This document shows positions 43,334 to 53,529 of a stretch of 64,000 nucleotides of DNA, piece after piece. The DNA is from Narthecium ossifragum. Its lineage: Eukaryota > Streptophyta > Magnoliopsida > Dioscoreales > Nartheciaceae. Below the pieces are notes generated by a model that ran no database searches, was not told where the DNA came from, and saw nothing but the letters and a program-made list of their open reading frames with translations. Position 1 is the stretch's first letter. Every line of letters begins with the position of its first letter. The position numbers and the translations under genes were made by a program. The DNA lies in contig OY986970.1 of NCBI GenBank assembly GCA_963920575.1, forward strand, positions 26,369,869 through 26,433,868. Direction: 5' to 3'.

Positions 43334-44008
43334 CTGTTAGATATAAATATAGCCATCTGGGCGATTAACAAGATCAATGGCAATTTCGTAAATATTGCCA
43401 ATCGGTCAAAAGATACTTCAATATTGACACTGTTAGAGTATTTTGGCCATAACTTTTACACCAAGTGTCCAAACTGACCGATTCTTGAAGCATTGGAAAG
43501 AGGACGAAAAGATCTACAACTTTGTTGTTAACGTCATCTCCAAATTCGGTCATTTGATGTATTAAATTAATGGTCAAAGGGTTTAGTGGCAAACTGTTAA
43601 ATAAGACCAAATGTTCAAAAATCTATCGACCAGATTGTCTATCGGTCAGATTCTCTATCGGCCAAACTCTATCGATCAAATTCTTATCGACCATATTATA
43701 ATAATGGTTATTAATGCAGATTGACTGTTTTGGTCATAACTTTCTCATACGATGTCCAAATGACTTGGTTTTTAGACCGATAGAAAGATAATTCGAAGAT
43801 TTACAACTTTCATGTTCAGAGTTTCATCAAATTCCAAGGTCATCATCTGCCAAATCGCAGTAGAAGACAAGAAGCTCTACATGATGGCAGTTTCATAAAT
43901 AGCTGAAGATATCGCCCAGTTTTGCAGTTCTGACAGTTTCAAGGCAGTTTCTGACAGTTCAAAAGTGTTTACCAGAAACTCTATAAATAGCCAAGAGGAA
44001 GAAGGAAA

Positions 44009-44699
44009 TGTTGGGGTTCTCTCCTCATGAGGCCTCAACAAACAAACCCAGTTGATCGAAGCAACTGGGTACGGCGAAAGAAGGAGAAGAAGGAGGCAAA
44101 CAAGGTGCAGGAAGACAAAGGATCGATCCTTTGCTTGGAAAGGATCGATCCTCTTCCTATGACAGAAAGCTGGGTTGGAAAGGATCGATCCTATGCCCTA
44201 TAAGGATCGATCCTCTCAGGTGATTTTTCTCATGACAGAGTGCCTGTTTTGGATGATCGATCCTCATGCTCTAGAGGATCAATCCTTATTGGGGCGACCA
44301 ATTCTACGGAATGAAAGGATCGATCCTTCTCTCCAAGAAGATCGATCCTTTGCGGAATCCGAGAAAAATTTAAGGGTCCAGATTAATCCGAGTGTGGATT
44401 AATTAGGGGATATAAATAGGGTTGGTTTGTAACCCTAACTATGGTCTTTGATAACGAAAACCCTAGAGGGAGAGGTCTTGTTCTCCTCTAGATGAAAAGC
44501 TTTGTACTCCTTGATTCATAGTGAAACCCTCCTCCTCTGCCCGTGGTTTTTACTCTTGGTATTTTGCCGAATGGTTTTCCACGTAAATTCTGGTGTGTTC
44601 TTATGTGTGTGCTTTCTCTTCTCTTGCTCTTTCTCTTGGTTTGTGTTTGCCATCGGAAGTGGGTTCTGGGTGATCAGATTCACCTCCAGTTTCCCAACA
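44009..44699 (+). repeat. 5' LTR of the Copia element
   Basis: It holds eight GGATCGATCC-type palindromes between 44120 and 44348 (one changed to ggatcaatcc), then a TATA-like gatataaatagg near 44408 and a leader with agggagaggtcttgttctcc. Confidence 0.95.
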
Positions 44700-44701
44700 A
44701 G

Positions 44702-44713
44702 TGGTACCAGAGC
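44702..44713 (+). other. Primer-binding site (tRNA-Met)
   Basis: tggtaccagagc follows the 5' LTR by two bases and fits the initiator tRNA-Met 3' end complement with one change. Confidence 0.85.
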
Positions 44714-44728
44714 TAGGTTACACCGTTC

Positions 44729-45351
44729 ATGATGGCAGGCAAGGCGTCAATCTCGCGGTTCGATGTCGAGAAGTTTGACGGGAAGACCAACTTTGGTCTA
44801 TGGCAAGAAAGAGTCAAACATATCCTGGTGCAACAGGGCACCTACAGAGCCCTTGAGGGGAAGAAGCCAGAAGGTATGACAGATGGAGACTGGGAGGATA
44901 CATGCATGAAGGCAAGGAGCACCATTATACTGTATCTGGCAGATGAGATCATGTACATCGTGATCAACGAAAAGGGAGCCATGAATCTATGGCTGAAACT
45001 GGAGAGCCTCTTCATGACCAAGTCGCTCACCAATAAGTTGTTTCTCAAACGACAACTTTATACTCTGAGGATGAAGGAAGGATCCAATTTGATGGAGCAC
45101 ATCAACACATACAACAAGCTTCATAGTCAGCTGCTCAAGATGCTGTCTTAGAAGCACATCTGGTGAAGAAGAGACAGTTTGGAGATCGTTCAGAGTCTGA
45201 TGCCAGAGGCAGACGAACGAAAAGGGATTCTGGTGATAGATACAAGTCCCGAAGCAAGTCAAGGACCAGAAAAGATGTGCAGTGCTACTACTGCAAGAAG
45301 AAGGGACATTTCAAGAGAGACTGCAGGAAGATGAAAATAGATCTACAGGAA
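44729..45351 (+). pseudogene. Copia gag with out-of-frame internal deletion
   Basis: The N-terminal part (44729-45151) carries the UBN2-type gag domain (FDGKTNFGLWQERVKHILVQ). It ends at a TAG formed at a deletion joint near 45148. Downstream in another frame come a basic RS-rich stretch and the zinc knuckle CYYCKKKGHFKRDC, which binds the element's RNA. The C-terminal part of the UBN2 region is missing. The start ATG follows the PBS closely, as is normal. Confidence 0.85.
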
Positions 45352-46451
45352 GGCAAGGTCACAGGTAATGGGGGAGGCAAAGATACTTCAGTTGTGGAGC
45401 TGGACAGCGATGTTACCATCCTGGGTTGCTGCAAGGAGAGCTGCATCAACGTTGTCGATCCCCCTCATGCTGACTGGATTGTTGACACGGGAGCCTCAGT
45501 CCATGCAACATCGCATATGCAATTCTTCACAAACTACAAGGCAGGAAACTTTGGTGCTGTGAAGATGGGCAACGGTGATACGTTGCAGATCATCGGGAGA
45601 GGCGACATTCACATTGTGACGAACACCGGCATGAAGATGGTGCTTCAAGACGTTCGTCACATCAACGACCCTCGCCTCAACTTGATCTCACCAGGATGCC
45701 TGGACGATGATGGATACGCATCCAGCTTTGGTCGCGGTGCTTGGAAGCTGACCAAAGGATCCCTAGTAATCGCAAGTGGTAAGAAGTGCTGCTCTTTTTA
45801 TAGAACAAGAGTAACTACACAGATGGGCTCAGCACTAGCAGTGGAGCATAAAGATACTTCCCTACTGTGGCATAAAAGGCTCGGCCACATCAGTGAAAAG
45901 GGGCTGAAGATCCTGGCAACGAAGAAGATTCTACCCAACGTCACAGGTACTCCCCAAACACCTTGTGATAATTGCTTGTTTGGAAGACATCATAGGGTGT
46001 CTTTTGCCAGAACTGCTGCTAGAAGGAAAAGAAATCTGCTGGAGCTTGTTCACTCCGACATCTGTGGACCTATGGAGGTGGAGTCCCTGGGCGGCAACGC
46101 GTACTTCATCACCTTCATAGACGATGCTTCGAGGAAGGTATGGGCCTATGTAATCAAAAATAAGTCTGATGATTTTAAAACCTTTCAGTACTTTCATGCT
46201 AGAGTAGAACGTGAGACTGGAAAATCATTGAAATGTCTGCGCACTGATAACGGGGGAGAGTACACCTCCAAGAACTTTACAAACTATTGTAGGGAGCGTG
46301 GCATTAGACATGTGAGGGCAGTTTCTCTTACACCTCAACAAAACGGGGTAGCTGAAAGGATGAACCGGACCATTATGGAGAAGACTCGAAGTTTGTTGTC
46401 AATGGCAAAGCTGCCGAAGCACTTTTGGGGAGAAGCTGTTAAGACAGCATG
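45352..46451 (+). pseudogene. Copia pol, protease and integrase part
   Basis: The frame is open from 45163 through the zinc knuckle. It carries the aspartic protease motif WIVDTGASVHATSH, the integrase zinc finger (HKRLGHIS then CDNCLFGRHH) and the catalytic DDE core (HSDICGP, IDDASRKVWAY, TDNGGEY, QQNGVAERMNR). The frame then breaks at 46451, where a solo LTR is inserted in the integrase region. Family role: maturation of the polyprotein and insertion of the cDNA. Confidence 0.92.
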
Positions 46452-48013
46452 TGACACGCCTTGAAAAGTGTCGTTACCTTAGCAAGGACGCCAAAATTAC
46501 AAATTTATAATGATCAAACTATTAACTAACTACTTTATGGGTAGATAGTAGCAAGTCCGAGTCGGTCCACAGGGAAAACAGGATTAAGCCTAATTACCGT
46601 GCATAGTTCTAAATCAAAAGTTAAGGAAGATGAATGATAGTTGGTCTTTGAACTAAATTGGGAGAATAACAATAGAGAAAAAGGCTAGGAAGTTCTAATC
46701 CGTAATCGAGAGCTATTTAGGCATTCCTAGGACAAGAGCAATTCAATAAGTTCAAGATGGTTTTCTAAGGTTGATAGAAGATCGGCTAGGTCCACTATCA
46801 CTCAACATAGATTCATTAGAAGCCTACGTCGGCATGAAGATCAATTCAGCGGATGATTGGTAGGAAAATAATCAAAGTGGTTCTAGCACTTTGAGATCGC
46901 CTAATCAACAAAGATAAAGAATGCATCGTAGGTTACGATCATAGGTCTTAATGGTTCTAGCATTAAGGCAGTGGTTCTAGCACTCCTACAATCATAAGCT
47001 AGGGTTTAGAATCCAATCCAAAGATCTAACATGGTTCTAGTATGAAAGCAACTTGAACAAGTCCTAATCCTAGCCTCTAACATGCAATACTCAGAACCAG
47101 CGATCGTAATCTCAGCGTAACTTTCACATCCGAACTCGAAACGAGGCGATTCAAGATTCGTTGGAAAGCTAAGACAAAGATCTACGACTTTTGTGTTTTG
47201 AGTTTTCACAAAATCCGGCTGTAAATCTACGGAAAAACCGAGACAAGACAGACCGAAATTAGGGCACAAAGAGCAAACAATACATTCACCATAAGAAATA
47301 TGACCAATAGATATATAAAATCCGAATTTAATCCATTAAACCATCATAAATTACATGCTCAGATCCATAGGAAAACCAAAATAAACTCCCTATAACATCA
47401 TAGAATTTCCTAGAATAAAGATTTAGCTACTCATCTTGAAGAAACGATCCATCGGGGAAGGTTGATGACGCGCTCCCGCCATGGATTTATCTTCAAGACC
47501 TAACCCTAATGTTTGTGGAGGAAGAAGAACCAAGGAAACACCCAGGAGGAGAGGAAAATTCGCCTATGGGTGGCTGCCAAAAATCCTCTCCTAACACCTA
47601 TTTATAGGCCTTAATAAAACCCTAACTCGGATTAGATCTCAGCCCTTTATTTTTCTCCCAGCATCAAATAAGATCGATCTCCATAGGGAAGAAGATCGAT
47701 CTCCTTCGTTCTGCGAACTCTGGATCTGGAATACGCCCGACCAAGATCGATCTCCTTCAGGATGAAGATCGATCTCCTTTGCTTCGACTGGACCGCTTCT
47801 TGCTGGAATAATGAGATCGATCTCCATTAGGATGCAGATCGATCTCCTTCACGCAGGATTGCCAGAATCACTTCGTTTTAGCCTCAAACTTGATCTAACC
47901 TTCGTTGAAGGCTCTTATACCTGAAATGCACAATAGACCATCAAAATAGCATTGCTCGGAGGTTAACAGGACCTAGTTAAAGGGGCGATTTGTGCACTTT
48001 TCACGCGTTATCA
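46452..48013 (-). mobile_element. Solo LTR A inside Copia integrase (TSD GCATG)
   Basis: A 1562-bp unit runs from tgacacgcc to gcgttatca and is flanked by gcatg on both sides (46447-46451, 48014-48018). A TATA-like ctataaatagg reads on the minus strand near 47606, so the LTR faces left. Six AGATCGATCT palindromes lie at 47671-47845, upstream of that TATA. No coding region or PBS is attached, so it is a solo LTR left by recombination. It belongs to the same family as 48409-50110. Confidence 0.9.
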
Positions 48014-48018
48014 GCATG

Positions 48019-48408
48019 TTATTTAATTAACAGGTCCCCATCAATCCCACTGGACAGCAGTATCCCGGAACAAGTCTGGAAGAACAAAGAAGTTTCTTAG
48101 GCACATCTCAGAATCTTTGGTTGTAAGGCCTCAGTACACATACCGAAGGTGGATAGAACCAAGTTAGATCAGAAAGCAAAGCATTGCATATTCTTGGGCT
48201 ATGCAGAAGATGAACTTGGATACAGACTATGGGATCCAGTAGCAGGAAGGTTGATAAGGAGTCGAGATGTAGTCTTTTCAGAGGACCTACATGTACAAGA
48301 TGCAGGGAAGTCACATCAAGAGCCTTCGACTCCAACAGGGATAGACAATCCCCTATCTCTAGAACTACCCTCTAATCAGGTTGATGACGGGGGAGAGGAT
48401 CAGTCTAC
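48019..48408 (+). pseudogene. Copia pol fragment between the two solo LTRs
   Basis: The integrase C-terminal region resumes with IPEQVWKNKE-like sequence, then KVDRTKLDQKAKHCIFLGYA and LIRSRDVVFSED, the typical GKGY/DVVF block before the reverse transcriptase linker. It is interrupted again at 48408. Confidence 0.88.
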
Positions 48409-50110
48409 TAACACGCCTTGACAAGTATCGTTACCTTAACAAGGACGCCAAAATTACAAATTTATATTCTGAATCACCAACTAACTACTTAAGGGCTAGA
48501 TAACTATGAGTCCGAGTCGGTCCACAGAGAAAACAGGATTAAGTCTAATTACCGTGCATAGTTCTAAATCAAAGGTTAAGGAAGATGGATGATAGTTGGT
48601 CTTTGAACTACTTTTAACTTGAATTAAACTAAATCGGGAGAATAACAATAGGAGAAAAAGCTAGGAAGTTCTAATCAGTAATCGAAAGCTATCTAGGCAT
48701 TCCTAGGACAAGAGCAATTCAATAAGTTCAAGATGGTTTCCTAGGGTTGATAGAAGATCGGCTAGGTCTACTATCACTCAACATAGATTCATTAGAAGTC
48801 TACGTCGAAATGAAGATCGAATCAGCGGATAATTGGTATGAGAATAATCAAAGTGGTTCTAGCACTTTGAGATCGCCTAATCAATAACGATAAAGAATAA
48901 ATTGTAGGTTACAATCATAGGTCTTAATGGTTCTAGCATTAAGGTAGTGGTTCTAGCACTCCTACAATCATAATCTAGGGTTTAGAATCCAATCCAAAGA
49001 TCTAACATGGTTCTAGCATGAAAGCATCTTGGACTAGTCCTAATCCTAGCCTCTAACATGCAATGCTCAAAACCAGCGATCGTAATCTCAGCATAACTTT
49101 CACATCCGAACTCGAAACGAGGTGATTCAAGATTCTGTTGATAGCTAAGGAAGAGATCTACAACTATTGTGTTTTGAGTTTTCACAAAATCCGGCTGTAT
49201 ACCCACGGAAAAACCGAGACAAGACAGACCAAAATTAGGGCACAAAGAACAAACAATCCATTCACCATAAGAAATATTACCAATAGATATATAAAATTCG
49301 AATTTAATCCATTAAACCATCATAAAATACATGCTCTGATCCATAGGAAAACCTAAATAAACTCTCTATTACATCATAGAATTTCCTAGACTACAGATTT
49401 AGCTACTCATCTTGAAGAAACGATCCATCGGAGAAAGTTGATGACGCGCTCCCGCCATGGATCTATCTTCAAGATCTAACCCTAATGTTTATTGAGGAAG
49501 AAGAACCAAGGAAACACCCAGGAGGAGAGGAAAATTCGTCTATGGGTGGCTGCCAAAAATCCTCTATCAAGGTCTATTTATAGGCCTTCATTAAACCCTA
49601 ACTCAGATTAGATCTCAGCTCTTTATTTTTCTCGCAGCACCAAATGGGATCGATTCCCTTTGGAAAGGGGATCGATCTCCTTCGTCCGTGAACTCAGAAT
49701 CTGGGTTATGCCCGACCCAGATCGATCTCCTTTGGAAAGCGGATCGATCTGGTTTTTTCATAACTGCTTCTTCTACACCTCTGTACTAAAAATAGCATAT
49801 CTTCCTCTAGGAAACTCTAAATCACGAACCGTAAAAAGTTCTGGAATCTAGACTTCAAGAGCTTTCCAACCATATATATCACATCATCTGGTTCTTCCTA
49901 AGCAGGTACAGTTTAATCTTCAAAGATGGCCCACCTTTGCTCCTTTGACTTCGCAGGTTCTTTATTTGTTCGTTTTAGCACCAAACTTGATCTAATCTTC
50001 GCTGAGGGTCCTTAAGCCTGAAATGGGGAAAAGACAATCAAAATAGCAATGCTCGGAGGCTAACAAGACCTAGTTAAAGGGGCGATTTGTGCACTTTTCA
50101 CGCGTTATCA
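48409..50110 (-). mobile_element. Solo LTR B inside Copia pol (TSD TCTAC)
   Basis: A 1702-bp unit, start taacacgcc (TG changed to TA), end gcgttatca, is flanked by tctac at 48404-48408 and 50111-50115. It is closely similar to solo LTR A but has about 150 extra bases near 49770-49920. Four ATCGAT-core palindromes lie at 49648-49750 beside a minus-strand TATA near 49575. The different TSD shows an independent insertion. Confidence 0.9.
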
Positions 50111-50115
50111 TCTAC

Positions 50116-51832
50116 ACCAGGAGAGCCTGAGCAGGAAGAAGCTGAAACTGACGGAGGTGAAGATGCAGTGCAACATAATCAAACAGCCTCACCAGTACGT
50201 CGCTCTTCCAGAGTTCCAGTACCATCTACCAGATATCCAGCCTCGGAGTATACTTTACTGACAGACGGGGGAGAGCCTGAGTGCTATGAAGAAGCTGTCA
50301 ACAGTAAGAAGAAAGGCGAGTGGATGAAAGCCATGCAAGAGGAGATGAAATCATTGCATGAGAACACAACATATGAGTTGGTAGAGCTGCCAAAGGGGAG
50401 AAAGGCACTGAAGAACAAGTGGGTGTTTAGACTGAAGACAGAAGAGAAGTCCAACCAGCCAAGGTACAAAGCTAGATTGGTGGTGAAAGGATTTCAGCAA
50501 AGAGCAGGTATTGATTTCGAAGAAATATTTTCTCCTGTGGTTAAAATGTCTTCTATTAGAGTAATTCTTGGGCTAGCTGCTAGTTTGGACTTGGAGATTG
50601 AACAACTAGATGTGAAGACTGCGTTCCTTCATGGGGATTTGGAGGAGGAGATTTACATGGAGCAGCCTGAAGGTTTCAAAGTCAGAGGAAAGGAGGACTT
50701 GGTATGCCGATTGAAGAAAAGTTTGTATGGTCTCAAGCAAGCACCGAGACAATGGTACAAGAAATTTGATTCCTTCATGCTTCAACATGGATACCAAAGG
50801 ATGACCTCGGATCACTGTGTCTATAACCAGAGGTTTGATGACTCTGACTTTCTCATTCTTCTTCTTTATGTTGATGACATGCTTATTGTTGGAAATGACA
50901 AGAAGAAGATACAGAAGCTGAAACAGGAGATGAACAAATCCTTTGCTATGAAGGATTTGGGACAGGCGAGGAAAATCTTAGGGATGAAGATCATCCGTGA
51001 CAGAGGCTTGAAGAAGCTATGGATGTCACAGGAGGAGTACATCGAAAGGGTATTGGGACACTTTCGGATGACTGATGCAAAGCCTGTCGGAACACCGCTC
51101 GCAGCTCATCACAGACTGAGCAAGGAGCAGAGTCCCAAGGATGATGAAAGCAAGGAGGGGATGAGCCGAATTCCATATGCATCAGCCGTGGGAAGTCTGA
51201 TGTATGCGATGGTATGCACGAGGCCTGATATAGCACACGCTGTTGGAGTTGTTAGCAGATTCATCTCAAATCCGGGACGCGAACATTGGGAAGCAGCAAA
51301 GTGGATATTCAGGTATCTTCGAGGAACCTTGAAACTCTGCCTATGCTTTGGAGGTAGAAAACCTGTGCTAGATGGCTACACAGATTCCGATATGGCTGGG
51401 GATGTAGATACAAGAAAGTCGGTGTCAGGTTACTTGATCACATTCGCAGGAGGTGTAGTTGCATGGCAATCAAGACTGCAGAAGTGTATAGTGTTGTCAA
51501 CCACGGAGGCTGAATTCATTGCTGCTACAGAGGTCTGCAAAGAAATGATCTGGATGAAGAAGTTCACTATGAAACTTAGTCTAAAGCAAGATGTCTACAC
51601 AGTTTACTGTGACAATCAGAGTGCCATCCATTTGTCAAAGAACTCAAGCTTTCACGCGAGGTCCAAGCATATTGATGTCAGATATCACTGGATTCGTGAA
51701 ACAGTTGAAGAGAAGCAGTTGCAGATCCAGAAAATCCATACAGACGAAAATCCGTCAGATATGATGACTAAGCCACTGTCAAAGGAAAAGCTCCAGCTAT
51801 GCAGGGAAATAGCTGGAATGGAGTCCTCCTGA
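50116..51832 (+). pseudogene. Copia reverse transcriptase and RNase H part
   Basis: The frame is open to 51832. The RT begins with KNKWVFRLKTEEK and has YKARLVVKGFQQ, LDVKTAFLHGDLEEEIYMEQ, the SLYGLKQAPRQWYKKFD block and the catalytic YVDDML. The RNase H part has GYTDSDMAGDVDTRKSVSGY, STTEAEFIAATEVCKEMIW and DNQSAIHL. Both enzymes look undamaged, but no full polyprotein can be made from this copy because of the upstream breaks. The frame begins inside the preceding solo LTR, so the start ATG it offers is not genuine. Confidence 0.92.
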
Positions 51833-51849
51833 GTCGAGAAGGGGGAGTT

Positions 51850-52538
51850 TGTTGGGGTTCTCTCCTCATAAGGCCTCAACAAAAAAACCCAGTTGATCGA
51901 AGCAACTGGGTACGGCGAAAGAAGGAGAAGAAGGAGGCAAACAAGGTGCATGAAGACAAAGGATCGATCCTTTGCTTGGAAAGGATCGATCCTCTTCCTA
52001 TGACAGAAAGCTGGGTTGGAAAGGATCGATCCTATGCCCTATAAGGATCGATCCTCTCAGGTGATTTTTCTCATGACAGAGTGCATGTTTTGGATGATCG
52101 ATTCTCATGCTCTAGAGGATCGATCTTTGTCGGGGCGACCAATTCTACGGAATGAAAGGATCGATCCTTCTCTCCAAGAAGATCGATCCTTTGCGGAATC
52201 CGGGAAAAATTTAAGGGTCCAGATTAATCCGAGTGTGGATTAATTAGGGGATATAAATAGGGTTGGTTTGTAACCCTAACTATGGTCTTTGATAATGAAA
52301 ACCCTAGAGGGAGAGGTCTTGTTCTCCTCTAGATGAAAAGCTTTGTACTCCTTGATTCATAGTGAAACCCTCCTTCTCCGCCCGTGATTTTTACTCTCGG
52401 TATTTTGCCGAGTGGTTTTTCACGTAAATTCTAGTGTGTTCTTGTGTGTGCTTTCTCTTCTCTTGCTCTTTCTCTTGGTTTGTGTTTGCCATCGGAAGTG
52501 GGTTCTGGGTGATTAGATTCACCTCCAGTTTCCCAACA
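51850..52538 (+). repeat. 3' LTR of the Copia element
   Basis: It is nearly the same as the 5' LTR. One palindrome of the array is changed (tgatcgattc) and another differs (ggatcgatct). Confidence 0.95.
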
Positions 52539-52669
52539 GGAAAACCTCTGCCCCGCCCATCAAAGCAAACCAGCTTTTTATCTTCATGTAGTCATTTACA
52601 TTTATTATCAATGTAGCCTTTTAAATTCAACATTGAAACTTATCTTTCCTTTAAATTCCTGCAACGTCC

Positions 52670-52860
52670 TTCATTTCTAGGAGTAGTGCTACACTAATCT
52701 CTTCCATAGGAGTAGAATTATCATAATTTCCTAGGAGTAGTGCTACCATAATTAATTTCCTAGGAGTAGATCTATAATTTCCTAGGAGTAGATTTACCAT
52801 AGAACCATCACATTTTCCATCTTCCATTTACCATTTTCCATTTGATTTTCCATTTCCATC
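52670..52860. repeat. Short direct repeats (cctaggagtag and ttccatt)
   Basis: cctaggagtag or a close form occurs four to five times at 52675-52795. Then ttccatt units recur to about 52860. Both lie inside the right part of the older LTR. Confidence 0.8.
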
Positions 52861-53197
52861 AACTCCATCATCAACCAAATTACTTCTTTGTACACTTCAA
52901 CACCTCTGATTCGATTATTCGAAGGAGTAAAACTAAACCACAATCTCCTGATATTCAAATGTGGAAATAGATTTTGACCTTGATTACAGTCCCGGTCAAC
53001 GGTCAAAATTTCTATTCTAACAAGTACCAGTACAACGTAGACGTAGGCAGTTATCACACTTGCCCTTGATTTTGGGCTCTTACCTGAGAGGCAACTGGCA
53101 AAAGTTAAAAAAGCACGCGAGGCATTCGAGGGTTGTGCTCGTGGCTCAGACCGGCCCACTGCCAGTGGCCCAGAATGGCTTTGGGTCTAGCTGGGCA

Positions 53198-53520
53198 TAG
53201 GACTGTAATCGAGACGAGTCGAGCCGAGCAGGGTTTTGACTTGCTCAAGATCGGCTCTTTTAGTCGGGCTCGGACTTGAGTTGAACCTTATAGTTCAGCT
53301 CGAACTCAGCTCGGAACAGAGAAAGCTTGACTCGAATTCGACTCGTGAGCCTAATCCATCATATCCAATATATATATAATTAACAAATTTTATTATTTTA
53401 AAAAACCTAATCGAGCCAAGCCCAAGTTACGAAGCGAGCTGTATCTGTGGCTCGAACTCGAGCTCAATCAAGCTCGAGCTACTCGTCATCTTAGATAAGG
53501 TTGATTCATTTACAGCCCTA
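53198..53520. mobile_element. hAT-type MITE, 323 bp, TSD GCTGGGCA
   Basis: The 8-bp sequence gctgggca flanks the unit at 53190-53197 and 53521-53528. The ends are taggactgtaa and the inverse of tagggctgtaa. The interior is built of cgagctcgag-type motifs and holds no gene. Confidence 0.9.
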
Positions 53521-53529
53521 GCTGGGCAT

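Larger units (their letters stand above)
44009..52538 (+). mobile_element. Ty1/Copia (Tork-like) LTR retrotransposon, nested and defective
   Basis: LTRs at 44009-44699 and 51850-52538 begin TGTTGGGG, end CCCAACA and are flanked by GGAAA on both sides (44004-44008, 52539-52543). Behind the 5' LTR is a primer-binding site complementary to initiator tRNA-Met, and before the 3' LTR a purine tract (agaagggggag). Domain order is gag, protease, integrase, reverse transcriptase, RNase H. Breaks: an out-of-frame deletion in gag and two foreign solo LTRs in pol (46452-48013 and 48409-50110). The LTRs differ at about 20 positions by eye, roughly 97% identity, so the insertion is not ancient. Confidence 0.95.
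43335..53022 (+). mobile_element. Older LTR interrupted by the Copia element
   Basis: The left part starts tgttagatataaatat (43335) and runs to 44008. The right part resumes at 52544 and ends tctattctaaca (53022), giving a 1.15-kb TG...CA unit with TGTTAG/CTAACA ends. The flanks agaac and agtac may be a worn 5-bp duplication. A TATA-like ctataaatag lies at 43981, just before the Copia insertion, with an array of tatcgrtca motifs at 43622-43690. It is probably a solo LTR. The ends are inferred by eye. Confidence 0.45.

Noticed and set aside
50087..50115. ATG at 50087 as start of a separate Copia polymerase gene
   Set aside because: It lies inside the solo LTR. The frame only happens to run into pol after the target duplication.
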